A stretch of DNA of 5,359 nt from Bacillota bacterium. GTDB lineage: Bacteria > Bacillota_H > UBA994 > UBA5500. The stretch spans positions 1-5,359 of the forward strand of contig JAAYGE010000032.1 of assembly GCA_012727835.1 (NCBI GenBank). The letters run 5' to 3'. The position numbers and the translations under genes were made by a program. The first letter of the stretch is position 1. Every line of letters begins with the position of its first letter. Below the pieces are notes generated by a model, which saw only the letters and a list, made by a program, of their open reading frames with translations, made no database searches and was not told the origin of the DNA. Below are positions 1 through 5,359 of this stretch, one piece after another.

Positions 1-537
1 GCCACCCAGTTGGCTGATTTTGTTAGGCGCACCGCCGAATTGGTGGCCCTTTTTGTATCTTGGATGGTTTTCCGTCTTGTGCACCGGCAGGTGCAGCCCG
101 ATGATGCCTATAAGGAACGTTGGGAGAGGGTTGCCAATGGATGCGTCGGGGCAGCCATGGTCTTATCGGGAATAGGTATGCTGTGTATAGCTTTGCTCAC
201 ATCCAACAGACAGCGGGGAAATGTTATCCCTGGACTGGTAATAGCAGTCTTGGGGATGATAACCAACACCTGGTTTTGGCTGCGCTATAGTAAACTTAAT
301 CGAAGCGACCCCAATCCCATTCTGGCAGGGCAAAGCAAGCTTTATCGGGCTAAGTCGTTGGTGGATGCTTGTGTTACCATAGCCCTCACCGTCGTAGCTG
401 TTGCTCCAGCTACGCCAGCGGCGTGGTACGTTGATTTGTTGGGTTCGACAATCGTAGCTATCTACCTGGTGGCGAATGGTGCAAACATTTTGCGTGGCAG
501 CTTTCAGAGGACACCCCATGGTGGGGACCAGCAGTAA
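1..537 (+). CDS. CDF-like integral membrane protein, 5' end cut by window
   Basis: The frame is open from the first base of the window to a TAA at 535-537. A TTG at 10 could start it, but the text before it (ATQ-LADFVRRTAE) already looks like the inside of a helix, so I treat the gene as partial with its first membrane segment missing upstream. About five hydrophobic segments are visible (roughly codons 8-26, 46-67, 74-95, 120-137, 140-165). Their order and flanking residues resemble the transmembrane core of cation diffusion facilitators: the LADxxxRxxxE stretch sits where TM2 of that family starts, and AKSLVDA then WYVDLLGS where TM5 and TM6 start. The usual HxxxD metal site is not kept (R/E in TM2, K/D in TM5), and there is no C-terminal cytoplasmic domain. 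Metal transport is therefore doubtful; the fold assignment is an inference. It ends 84 bp before the next gene, which has its own promoter, so it is probably functionally separate. Confidence 0.6.
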   Translation, partial: ATQLADFVRRTAELVALFVSWMVFRLVHRQVQPDDAYKERWERVANGCVGAAMVLSGIGMLCIALLTSNRQRGNVIPGLVIAVLGMITNTWFWLRYSKLNRSDPNPILAGQSKLYRAKSLVDACVTIALTVVAVAPATPAAWYVDLLGSTIVAIYLVANGANILRGSFQRTPHGGDQQ

Positions 538-557
538 GCAGCATTATCTTTCTATTT

Positions 558-586
558 TTGCTCACCGGCTCGGTTTGCTATATAAT
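558..586 (+). promoter_or_regulatory. Predicted sigma-A-type promoter of the ABC importer operon
   Basis: A perfect -10 box TATAAT lies at 581-586. It is preceded after exactly 17 bp by TTGCTC at 558-563, a weak -35 that matches TTGACA in its first three bases. A second, overlapping -10 reading is TATATA at 579-584 with an upstream TG at 576-577 (extended -10 style). The spacer contains ACCG-gct-CGGT (564-574), a short inverted repeat that might be an operator half-site pair, though 4-bp arms are weak evidence. The direct repeat TTTGCT occurs at 557-562 and 574-579. Transcription would start near 593, leaving a leader of only about 30 nt, too short for a riboswitch. Confidence 0.6.
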
Positions 587-608
587 AGCCAAGGAGTAGT
601 TGATAAAT

Positions 609-614
609 GGAGGA
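609..614 (+). promoter_or_regulatory. Ribosome binding site of the solute-binding protein gene
   Basis: GGAGGA is followed by 7 nt and then the ATG at 622, close to an ideal Shine-Dalgarno arrangement. It fixes the start of the lipoprotein gene. A second purine-rich stretch, AAGGAG at 591-596, lies upstream and would suit an ATG at 607 instead, which opens only a 4-codon frame. Confidence 0.75.
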
Positions 615-621
615 AAGATAG

Positions 622-2136
622 ATGCGTTTGTCGACAAAACGAGTGCTGGTATCAACTCTAGTATTGCTGATGGTTGTAACTAGTTTGGTGGGGTGTAAAG
701 GAGGAGCGAAGCAGGATAGGGCATTGACTATTGCTTTGCCGGGAGAACCGCAAACTTTAGATCCTTACGCCCATTCTAATCAAAACGGTTTTATCTGCAC
801 CACTCTGGTCTTTGAACCTCTAATCAAAAAGGATGATAACGGCGAGTTTTATCCCTGGTTAGCCACCGAGTGGGAGTTTCTCGATGACACTACTTTGCGG
901 TTTAAGCTGAGGGACGATGTGACCTTCCACGATGGCAGCAAATTTACAGCGGAGGACGTTTTATATTCGCTGGCAGTGGCTGCTGAGAGCTCCTTTACTA
1001 AGAATCTATTTGGCTGCCTGGATATCGCCGGCAGTGTGATTCACGATCCTACCACCATCGATGTGAAGCTTAAATATGCCTATGCGCCCATATTGGAGGC
1101 TTTAGCTTCCCACCGGGGGGCTATGATCAGCAAAGCTGTCTACGAAGCCAGCAGTCGGGAGGAGTTGGGTCGCAAGCCTATCGGTACCGGCCCCATGCGG
1201 TTTGCCAATTGGTTTGCCGGCGACCGCATTGAATTGGAGACCTACCAAAATTACTGGGGAGAGCCGCTAGCTTTTGATAAATTTACGGCTCGCTTTATAG
1301 TGGAAGCCGCATCTCGCAGCATTGAATTGGAAACGGGCGGCGTTGATATTGCCTTCGATCTGGCACCGGCCGACTGGGAACGGATCGATAAGGGGGCCAA
1401 TACACAGCTGATCGGCGGTAAGACCCACGGTATTTCCTTCCTCTGCTTTAACAATTCTATGCCGTTGTTTTCCGATATCCGGGTGCGGAAAGCTTTGGCC
1501 CACGCTTTAGATCTGGAGTCATTGGTGAAAACCGTATGGCAGGGGCAGGCCGATGTGGCCGATAGTTATTATTCGCCCAATATCTTCGGCTACAAGAAAC
1601 TGGGACCATGGGAATACAATCCAGAGAAGGCTAAGGCCCTGTTGATGGAAGCCGGCTATGCCGATGGTCTAGATATTACCTATATTACTTATGAAAGCCG
1701 GGTCAACTTGGCTTTCGCCGAAGTAATTGAGAACATGTGGAAGCAAGTCGGCGTGAACACGACGGTGCAGGTGGTGGATTTGGCCACCTTCACCACTATG
1801 AATAACAATGGCGAAATTCCGGTCTCACTCATGACCAACACGGCGGTAATTCCTGATCCGGATGCGGCCCTGCTGGCTTGGCCTACCCATCGAACCATTT
1901 CTTTACGGCATAACGATGGTCATGTGGACGAGTTGTTAGAAAAAGGCAAGATGAGCTACGATCAGGAGGAACGCAGTGCGGTCTATCAGGAGTTGCAGGA
2001 TTATCTCTGGAGCAAACTCTATACGTTGCCGGTGGCCTATCCTAAGAGTGCCTACGGTGCTAGCAGTCGTATAGAAAACTTGCCCTTTTATCCCAACCTG
2101 TGTCCTGATTTAACCCGTATTCGCTTCGCGGAATAG
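622..2136 (+). CDS. ABC transporter solute-binding lipoprotein, peptide/nickel family (SBP family 5)
   Basis: This 504-residue protein is the extracellular substrate receptor of an ABC importer. Residues 1-25 form a lipoprotein signal: positively charged start, hydrophobic core, then a lipobox LVGC with Cys25 as the lipidated residue, so the mature protein would be anchored to the outer face of the membrane. Family-5 hallmarks follow in order: the LDPY segment (46-49), LRDDVTFHDGSKFTAEDV (96-113), GTGPMRF (188-194), FSDIRVRKALAHALD (283-297), PEKAKALLMEAGY (334-346) and a DPD motif (412-414) near the usual ligand pocket. Length is normal for DppA/OppA relatives. The ATG at 622 has a strong ribosome binding site and gives a complete signal peptide. 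It is the first gene of the putative operon, 21 bp ahead of the first permease. The ligand is unknown: family members bind peptides, nickel chelates, opines, glutathione or sugars, and nothing here separates these. The gene ends in TAG with a second in-frame TAA at 2146-2148. Confidence 0.93.
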   Translation: MRLSTKRVLVSTLVLLMVVTSLVGCKGGAKQDRALTIALPGEPQTLDPYAHSNQNGFICTTLVFEPLIKKDDNGEFYPWLATEWEFLDDTTLRFKLRDDVTFHDGSKFTAEDVLYSLAVAAESSFTKNLFGCLDIAGSVIHDPTTIDVKLKYAYAPILEALASHRGAMISKAVYEASSREELGRKPIGTGPMRFANWFAGDRIELETYQNYWGEPLAFDKFTARFIVEAASRSIELETGGVDIAFDLAPADWERIDKGANTQLIGGKTHGISFLCFNNSMPLFSDIRVRKALAHALDLESLVKTVWQGQADVADSYYSPNIFGYKKLGPWEYNPEKAKALLMEAGYADGLDITYITYESRVNLAFAEVIENMWKQVGVNTTVQVVDLATFTTMNNNGEIPVSLMTNTAVIPDPDAALLAWPTHRTISLRHNDGHVDELLEKGKMSYDQEERSAVYQELQDYLWSKLYTLPVAYPKSAYGASSRIENLPFYPNLCPDLTRIRFAE

Positions 2137-2157
2137 AAAGGGGGGTAAAAGCAGTCG

Positions 2158-3102
2158 ATGCACAAACTAATAATTAAACGTCTGCTTATTACCCTGCCCA
2201 TGTTGTTGGGATTAACCCTTATTGTATTCACCATGCTTTATTTTTCGCCGGGCGACCCGGCCCGTATCATTCTAGGGGACACGGCCAGTGAGGAAGAGGT
2301 ACAGGCCTTGCGAGAAAAAATGGGGCTCAACGAGCCCTTCTTGCATCAATACGTCTCCTATTTGCGAGGGGTACTGCGCGGTGACTTGGGTACTTCTTAC
2401 CAAACGGGACTGCCCGTCACCGCGGAAATTAGGGCCCGGCTACCGGTTACGGCCAGGCTGGCCCTGCTCAGCATCGGCTTCGCCATGGTCGTGGGTATTC
2501 CTTTAGGTGTTGTATCTGCCGTCAAACAAAACACTTGGATTGATAATCTGGCCCGGATACTGTCCTTGTTAGGTCTGACCATGCCTAGTTTTTGGCTGGC
2601 CCTGTTGCTGGTTTTATTCTTTGCCGTCCGCTTGGGCTGGCTACCGCCCTCGGGGATGTATGGGCCCCAGTATTATATTTTGCCGGTAATCAGTATTAGT
2701 ACCGTATCCATTGCCACCTTTGCCCGCATGACCCGTTCCAGTCTACTAGAGACGGTGCGGCATGATTATGTGCGTACTGCCCGTGCTAAAGGCTTGGCGG
2801 AAAAGGTAGTGGTACTAAGACATGCCTTGCGCAATGCCCTCATTCCTATAACCACGGTGGTAGGCATGCAGTTGGCCAGCGTCCTTGGAGGCGCTGTTGT
2901 AAACGAGCAGATATTTGCCATTCCTGGTGTGGGCAAAATGATGCTCGATGCCATTAAGGCTAGAAATTACCCCCTGGTACAGGGCGGAGTGTTAGTGCTG
3001 GCCCTATTCTTTAGCCTCCTCAACCTGGGGCTAGACATACTTTATGGATTGCTGGACCCGCGCATCCGGGATGAGATAGAGAACCAGGCGGGGGGCTATT
3101 GA
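2158..3102 (+). CDS. ABC transporter permease, DppB/OppB type
   Basis: This 314-residue inner-membrane subunit is one half of the translocation pore. An N-terminal membrane helix (about 10-29) is followed by the typical extracytoplasmic SPGDPA segment (30-35) and a long loop containing REKMGLNEP (52-60) and GDLGTS (75-80). Five further helices lie at about 100-121, 134-157, 172-190, 229-250 and 275-298. The cytoplasmic EAA loop that docks on the ATPase is at about 203-231 (DYVRTARAKG, then RHALRNALIP). The protein ends with the family signature YGLLDPRIR (296-304). Length is normal. The start is supported by an AAAGGGGGG ribosome binding site at 2137-2145, which begins directly after the stop of the binding-protein gene. 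The ATG of the next permease follows after 1 bp, so the two permeases are probably translationally coupled and form a heterodimer. Confidence 0.93.
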   Translation: MHKLIIKRLLITLPMLLGLTLIVFTMLYFSPGDPARIILGDTASEEEVQALREKMGLNEPFLHQYVSYLRGVLRGDLGTSYQTGLPVTAEIRARLPVTARLALLSIGFAMVVGIPLGVVSAVKQNTWIDNLARILSLLGLTMPSFWLALLLVLFFAVRLGWLPPSGMYGPQYYILPVISISTVSIATFARMTRSSLLETVRHDYVRTARAKGLAEKVVVLRHALRNALIPITTVVGMQLASVLGGAVVNEQIFAIPGVGKMMLDAIKARNYPLVQGGVLVLALFFSLLNLGLDILYGLLDPRIRDEIENQAGGY

Positions 3103-3103
3103 T

Positions 3104-3958
3104 ATGACTGGTGAAATTACAACCACATATATAATGGATGTGTTTAAACGGATGCGCCGCAATCCGTTGGTGGTTATCAGTTTTCTTGTCTTTCTTCTAA
3201 TCTGCTGGCTGATTCTGTTGGCCGATTATATTGCGCCCTACCCCTATGCTTACCAAGCCCATACCCGTGTCCTGGAACCGCCTTCCAGGCAACATTTGAT
3301 GGGAACCGACCATTTGGGGCGCGATATTTTCAGCCGCATCCTGCATGGAGGCCGTGTCTCCCTTAAAGTAGGTTTTGTTTCTCTGGCGGGAGGGGCCCTG
3401 GGCGGGTGCCTGTTGGGAGTAATGGCCGGCTACTTTGGAGGCTGGCTTGATTTAGTTATTATGCGTTGTGTAGAGATTTTGATGGCTATTCCGCGCACCG
3501 TTTTGGCCATATCCATGGCAGCCACCTTAGGCCCCGGCTTAACCAATACCATGCTGGCTGTTGCTATTAGCTCGGTGCCCGCCTTTGCCCGCATTGCCCG
3601 CGCCTCCACCCTAAGTGTCAAGAACCAGGTATATGTGGAGGCGGCGCGGGCCTTGGGCGCAACCCACCCGGGCATAATTGTGCGGCATATTCTGCCCAAC
3701 ATAATGGCACCGATTATTGTACAGGCCACTCTAGGGGTGGGAACGGCCATTACCTTAGCTGCCACTCTGGGTTTTTTGGGCCTGGGAATAGAACCACCCA
3801 CCCCCGAGTGGGGAGCCATGCTGGCTGCTTCTCGTGGTTTTATGCGGGATCATGTCCATATGGTTCTGTTTCCCGGTTTAGCTATCATGTTGACAGTAAT
3901 AACACTCAATCTAATTGGAGACGGGTTGCGCGATGCGCTAGATCCCAAGTTGAAATGA
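3104..3958 (+). CDS. ABC transporter permease, DppC/OppC type
   Basis: This 284-residue protein is the second pore subunit. It starts with the short cytoplasmic RMRRNPLVV segment (16-24) and first helix (about 22-43) typical of the OppC N-terminal domain. Then comes the signature HLMGTDHLGRDIFSRI (64-79). Further helices lie at about 88-111, 115-141, 147-163, 204-228 and 254-274. The EAA loop contacting the ATPase is YVEAARALGATHPG...RHILPN (177-199). GFLGLGIEPPTPEWGAML (223-240) and NLIGDGLRDALDP (269-281) are diagnostic C-terminal motifs. The ATG at 3104 lies 1 bp after the upstream stop, with a G-rich binding site at 3088-3096 inside the previous gene. A Met at residue 11 (3134) is possible but lacks a visible ribosome binding site. 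The cognate ATPases are not in this window; 17 bp downstream comes an MmgE/PrpD gene. Confidence 0.93.
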   Translation: MTGEITTTYIMDVFKRMRRNPLVVISFLVFLLICWLILLADYIAPYPYAYQAHTRVLEPPSRQHLMGTDHLGRDIFSRILHGGRVSLKVGFVSLAGGALGGCLLGVMAGYFGGWLDLVIMRCVEILMAIPRTVLAISMAATLGPGLTNTMLAVAISSVPAFARIARASTLSVKNQVYVEAARALGATHPGIIVRHILPNIMAPIIVQATLGVGTAITLAATLGFLGLGIEPPTPEWGAMLAASRGFMRDHVHMVLFPGLAIMLTVITLNLIGDGLRDALDPKLK

Positions 3959-3975
3959 ATGAGGGTGTATAGTCG

Positions 3976-4488
3976 ATGGGGAAGACCTATTTGCAGGATT
4001 TAGTGGAGTATTTTCATGGCTACAAAGTTGAGGATATCGACGCCAGATCTCTCCATCAGGTGAAGCGGGCGCTAATTGATTACCTGGGCTGTAGTATCTA
4101 TGCGGCCAAGCACGATTGTTGCCCCGAGTTACTGGCATTGATTATGGCCATGGGGCAGGGGGAAGGAACGGCCAGCATTTGGGGGCAGCCCCAACTGGTT
4201 GCACCGGCCTTAGCTGCTTTTGCTAATGGGGCCCGGACGTCTAATATCGAGCTGGATGATTGCTCGGGTATTGGAGCGTCGGTCCACCCGGGCGTTTATG
4301 TTTGGTCGGCCGCTTTTGCCGCCTATGAGCATACGGGGGCCGCAGTATCCGACGTGTTGCGGGCGGTAGTATTCGGTTACGATATCTGTCTGCGCTTGGG
4401 GCTGATGGCCACCGATAAGGTGCGGGAACTGGGGCTCCATGGCCCCGGGTTAGTTGGTGGCCTGGCAGCTGCTGCCACCGCCGGCTAG
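3976..4488 (+). CDS. N-terminal fragment of the MmgE/PrpD protein, up to the TAG
   Basis: If TAG acts as a stop, translation from the ATG at 3976 yields only 170 residues. This covers the first part of the mostly helical MmgE/PrpD N-terminal domain: early helices with KRALIDYLGCSIYAA (30-44), the LDD and HPG region, and the GLHGPG turn leading into the alanine-rich helix. It would lack the family's lysine region and the whole C-terminal domain. The break falls within a continuous helical segment, so a stable independent protein is unlikely. Confidence 0.5.
   Translation: MGKTYLQDLVEYFHGYKVEDIDARSLHQVKRALIDYLGCSIYAAKHDCCPELLALIMAMGQGEGTASIWGQPQLVAPALAAFANGARTSNIELDDCSGIGASVHPGVYVWSAAFAAYEHTGAAVSDVLRAVVFGYDICLRLGLMATDKVRELGLHGPGLVGGLAAAATAG
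4486..4488 (+). other. In-frame amber codon inside the MmgE/PrpD gene
   Basis: The TAG lies in the same frame as the coding sequence on both sides. In family members the equivalent place is usually a Lys or Arg just before a LLGLxxEQL segment (here IYNLTAEQL), judged from memory, so AAG to TAG or CAG to TAG is a plausible single-base origin. The codon lies within the 8-bp palindrome TAGATCTA (4486-4493). A GC-rich hairpin (TGGCAG-ctg-CTGCCA, 4463-4477) ends 8 nt before it; I see no strong stem-loop just after it. Confidence 0.9.
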
Positions 4489-5337
4489 ATCTACAATCTG
4501 ACGGCGGAACAATTGCACCACGCCCTAGCCCTTACAGCTTCTTTGTTACCCGTGTGCCCCTTTGTTAGCTTCATTGAAGGGGCTGATGCTAAAGATTTCT
4601 ATGGGGGCTGGGGAGCCTATCTATGTCTAATAGCTGTGGAAGGGGCGAAAAAGGGTCTAACCGGACCGATTCATATTTTGGATGGCCCCAAGTCACTAAA
4701 GGCCATCTTTGCCGGCGAAAAGGGTACGGATGTGCCGCCAGGGGACCATTTCTTTATCAACGATATTTCCTTTAAAGAGTTCCCGGCTTGTTACTCGGTT
4801 CACCCGGCCATGACCGTCGTTCTCGATTTGTTGAGCCGGCATCCCATCAATCCGGAGCAGATTGTGGAGGTGGAAGTGGCCACCTATCCCTACTCCTATG
4901 ATTTGGATCAGGGTGTGGGGGACGATTTGAATCCCTCATCGGCTCGACTCTCCCTGAGTTATACGGTGGCCTACGCCTTGATTGAAGGGCGGCTGTCACC
5001 GGAGGCCTTTACCCCAGAGAAGCTGCAAGATAAGCGTTACCTTGCACTGCGGGAAAAAGTAAAGGTGATAAAACACCAAGCCTATGGCACCGGCCCCTTT
5101 GGTAAAAGGGGGAGCATCGTTAGCATTCGCCTGCAGGATGGCTCGGTCCTACGGGGCGAGACCGATGCTCCTCGCTGGAAAGTGCCTCCGACCGACGAAG
5201 AACTGGTCGGGAAGTTTCGTGCCCTAACCCAGGACGCTTGCGGATCGGAAAAGCAGCAGTTTCTGGTGGATTTAGTTTGGCAACTGGAAAAGCAGACTTC
5301 TCTTACCCCGTTAATCAGGAGTTTGCGAGAGTTATAA
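4489..5337 (+). CDS. C-terminal part of the MmgE/PrpD protein, after the TAG
   Basis: This stretch is open from just after the TAG to a TAA at 5335-5337 and continues the MmgE/PrpD protein. Only poor independent starts exist: a TTG at 4513 (274 residues) with a weak GGCGGA at 4503-4508, and no ATG in a sensible place near the beginning. It holds the end of the helical domain (AKDFYGGW, then an LTGP loop), the SFKEFPACYSVHPA motif and the C-terminal alpha/beta domain ending in TDEELVGKFRALT. No frameshift or further stop is present. It is best seen as the second half of one gene rather than a separate gene. Confidence 0.5.
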   Translation: MYNLTAEQLHHALALTASLLPVCPFVSFIEGADAKDFYGGWGAYLCLIAVEGAKKGLTGPIHILDGPKSLKAIFAGEKGTDVPPGDHFFINDISFKEFPACYSVHPAMTVVLDLLSRHPINPEQIVEVEVATYPYSYDLDQGVGDDLNPSSARLSLSYTVAYALIEGRLSPEAFTPEKLQDKRYLALREKVKVIKHQAYGTGPFGKRGSIVSIRLQDGSVLRGETDAPRWKVPPTDEELVGKFRALTQDACGSEKQQFLVDLVWQLEKQTSLTPLIRSLREL

Positions 5338-5359
5338 AAACCATTAGCAGAACAGGGGC

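Larger units (their letters stand above)
3976..5337 (+). pseudogene. MmgE/PrpD family protein interrupted by one in-frame TAG (degraded gene or recoded gene)
   Basis: Read through the TAG at codon 171, this frame gives 453 positions, the normal length for the MmgE/PrpD family (2-methylcitrate dehydratase, cis-aconitate decarboxylase, iminodisuccinate epimerase). These cytoplasmic enzymes act on small di- or tricarboxylates. Family landmarks run without a gap across the stop: ANGARTSNIELDD (83-95) with VHPG (103-106), GLHGPG (153-158), the alanine-rich helix (163-168), the stop, LTAEQLHHALALTAS (175-189), AKDFYGGW (205-212), LTGP (228-231), ISFKEFPACYSVHPA (264-278), LSLSYTVAYAL (325-335) and TDEELVGKFR (407-416). 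Hand-aligned to my memory of the cis-aconitate decarboxylase active site, His104, His155, Lys206, His276 and Tyr329 are retained. The ATG has GAGGGTG at 3961-3967 as ribosome binding site and lies 17 bp after the permease stop. No second lesion is visible. I call it a pseudogene conservatively; amber readthrough or a base error are real alternatives. Confidence 0.7.

Noticed and set aside
393..414. 8-bp perfect inverted repeat CGTAGCTG / CAGCTACG with a 6-nt loop
   Set aside because: Located inside the CDF-like coding region, and about one such repeat is expected by chance in a window of this size.
163..519. 118-codon open frame on the minus strand
   Set aside because: Antisense to the CDF-like gene, with no family resemblance and no plausible ribosome binding context; a shadow of the real frame.
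514..559. CCCCA-tgg-TGGGG hairpin followed by a T-rich stretch as a terminator
   Set aside because: The stem is only 5 bp, lies inside the coding end of the first gene, and the T run begins about 20 bp later, so it does not form an intrinsic terminator.
476..661. 61-codon plus-strand frame bridging the first intergenic region
   Set aside because: Overlaps the end of the CDF-like gene, the promoter and the start of the lipoprotein gene; it has no recognisable protein character.
3430..3819. 129-codon open frame on the minus strand
   Set aside because: Lies entirely antisense to the DppC-type permease, whose motifs are unmistakable; the composition is a by-product of the permease codons.
4489..5337. 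Second half of MmgE/PrpD as an independent restart gene
   Set aside because: No good start codon with a strong ribosome binding site; the break does not match a domain border, so a split-gene arrangement is less likely than one interrupted gene.
5338..5359. Region after the last gene
   Set aside because: Only 22 bases are visible; no terminator, start site or other signal can be supported.

Overview
The window holds one co-directional (+ strand) gene cluster. Its genes have strong Shine-Dalgarno sequences, a lipoprotein-type substrate-binding protein and mid-range base composition. This fits a Gram-positive, Firmicutes-like (clostridial) bacterium, but that is an inference from style; no rRNA or phylogenetic marker is present.

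Layout. Positions 1-537 carry the 3' part of a small membrane protein resembling the transmembrane core of cation diffusion facilitators, with the usual metal-ligand positions altered; it is cut by the window edge. Positions 538-621 are the only real intergenic region. They contain a sigma-A-like promoter (perfect TATAAT, 17-bp spacer), a strong ribosome binding site and a possible 4-codon mini-ORF. Next come three tightly packed genes of a peptide/nickel-type ABC importer: a lipoprotein solute-binding protein (622-2136), a DppB-type permease (2158-3102) and a DppC-type permease (3104-3958). No ATPase gene is visible. The last gene (3976-5337) encodes an MmgE/PrpD-family protein (relatives: 2-methylcitrate dehydratase, cis-aconitate decarboxylase, iminodisuccinate epimerase). 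It is broken, or recoded, by a single in-frame TAG at 4486-4488.

Working together: the spacing (21, 1 and 17 bp) suggests that binding protein, permeases and MmgE/PrpD enzyme are one transcription unit. The importer would bring in a small organic compound that the enzyme, or a partner enzyme outside the window, processes. The substrate cannot be read from the sequence.

The most interesting point is the amber codon. The reading frame is otherwise intact for 453 codon positions, the normal family length. Residues that look catalytic lie on both sides of the TAG, and the stop falls inside a helical domain, not at a domain boundary. It could be a very recent nonsense mutation, a sequencing error, or amber decoding (for example pyrrolysine or a suppressor tRNA). 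The window alone does not decide between these. I see no CRISPR, tRNA, rRNA, insertion sequence or phage feature.
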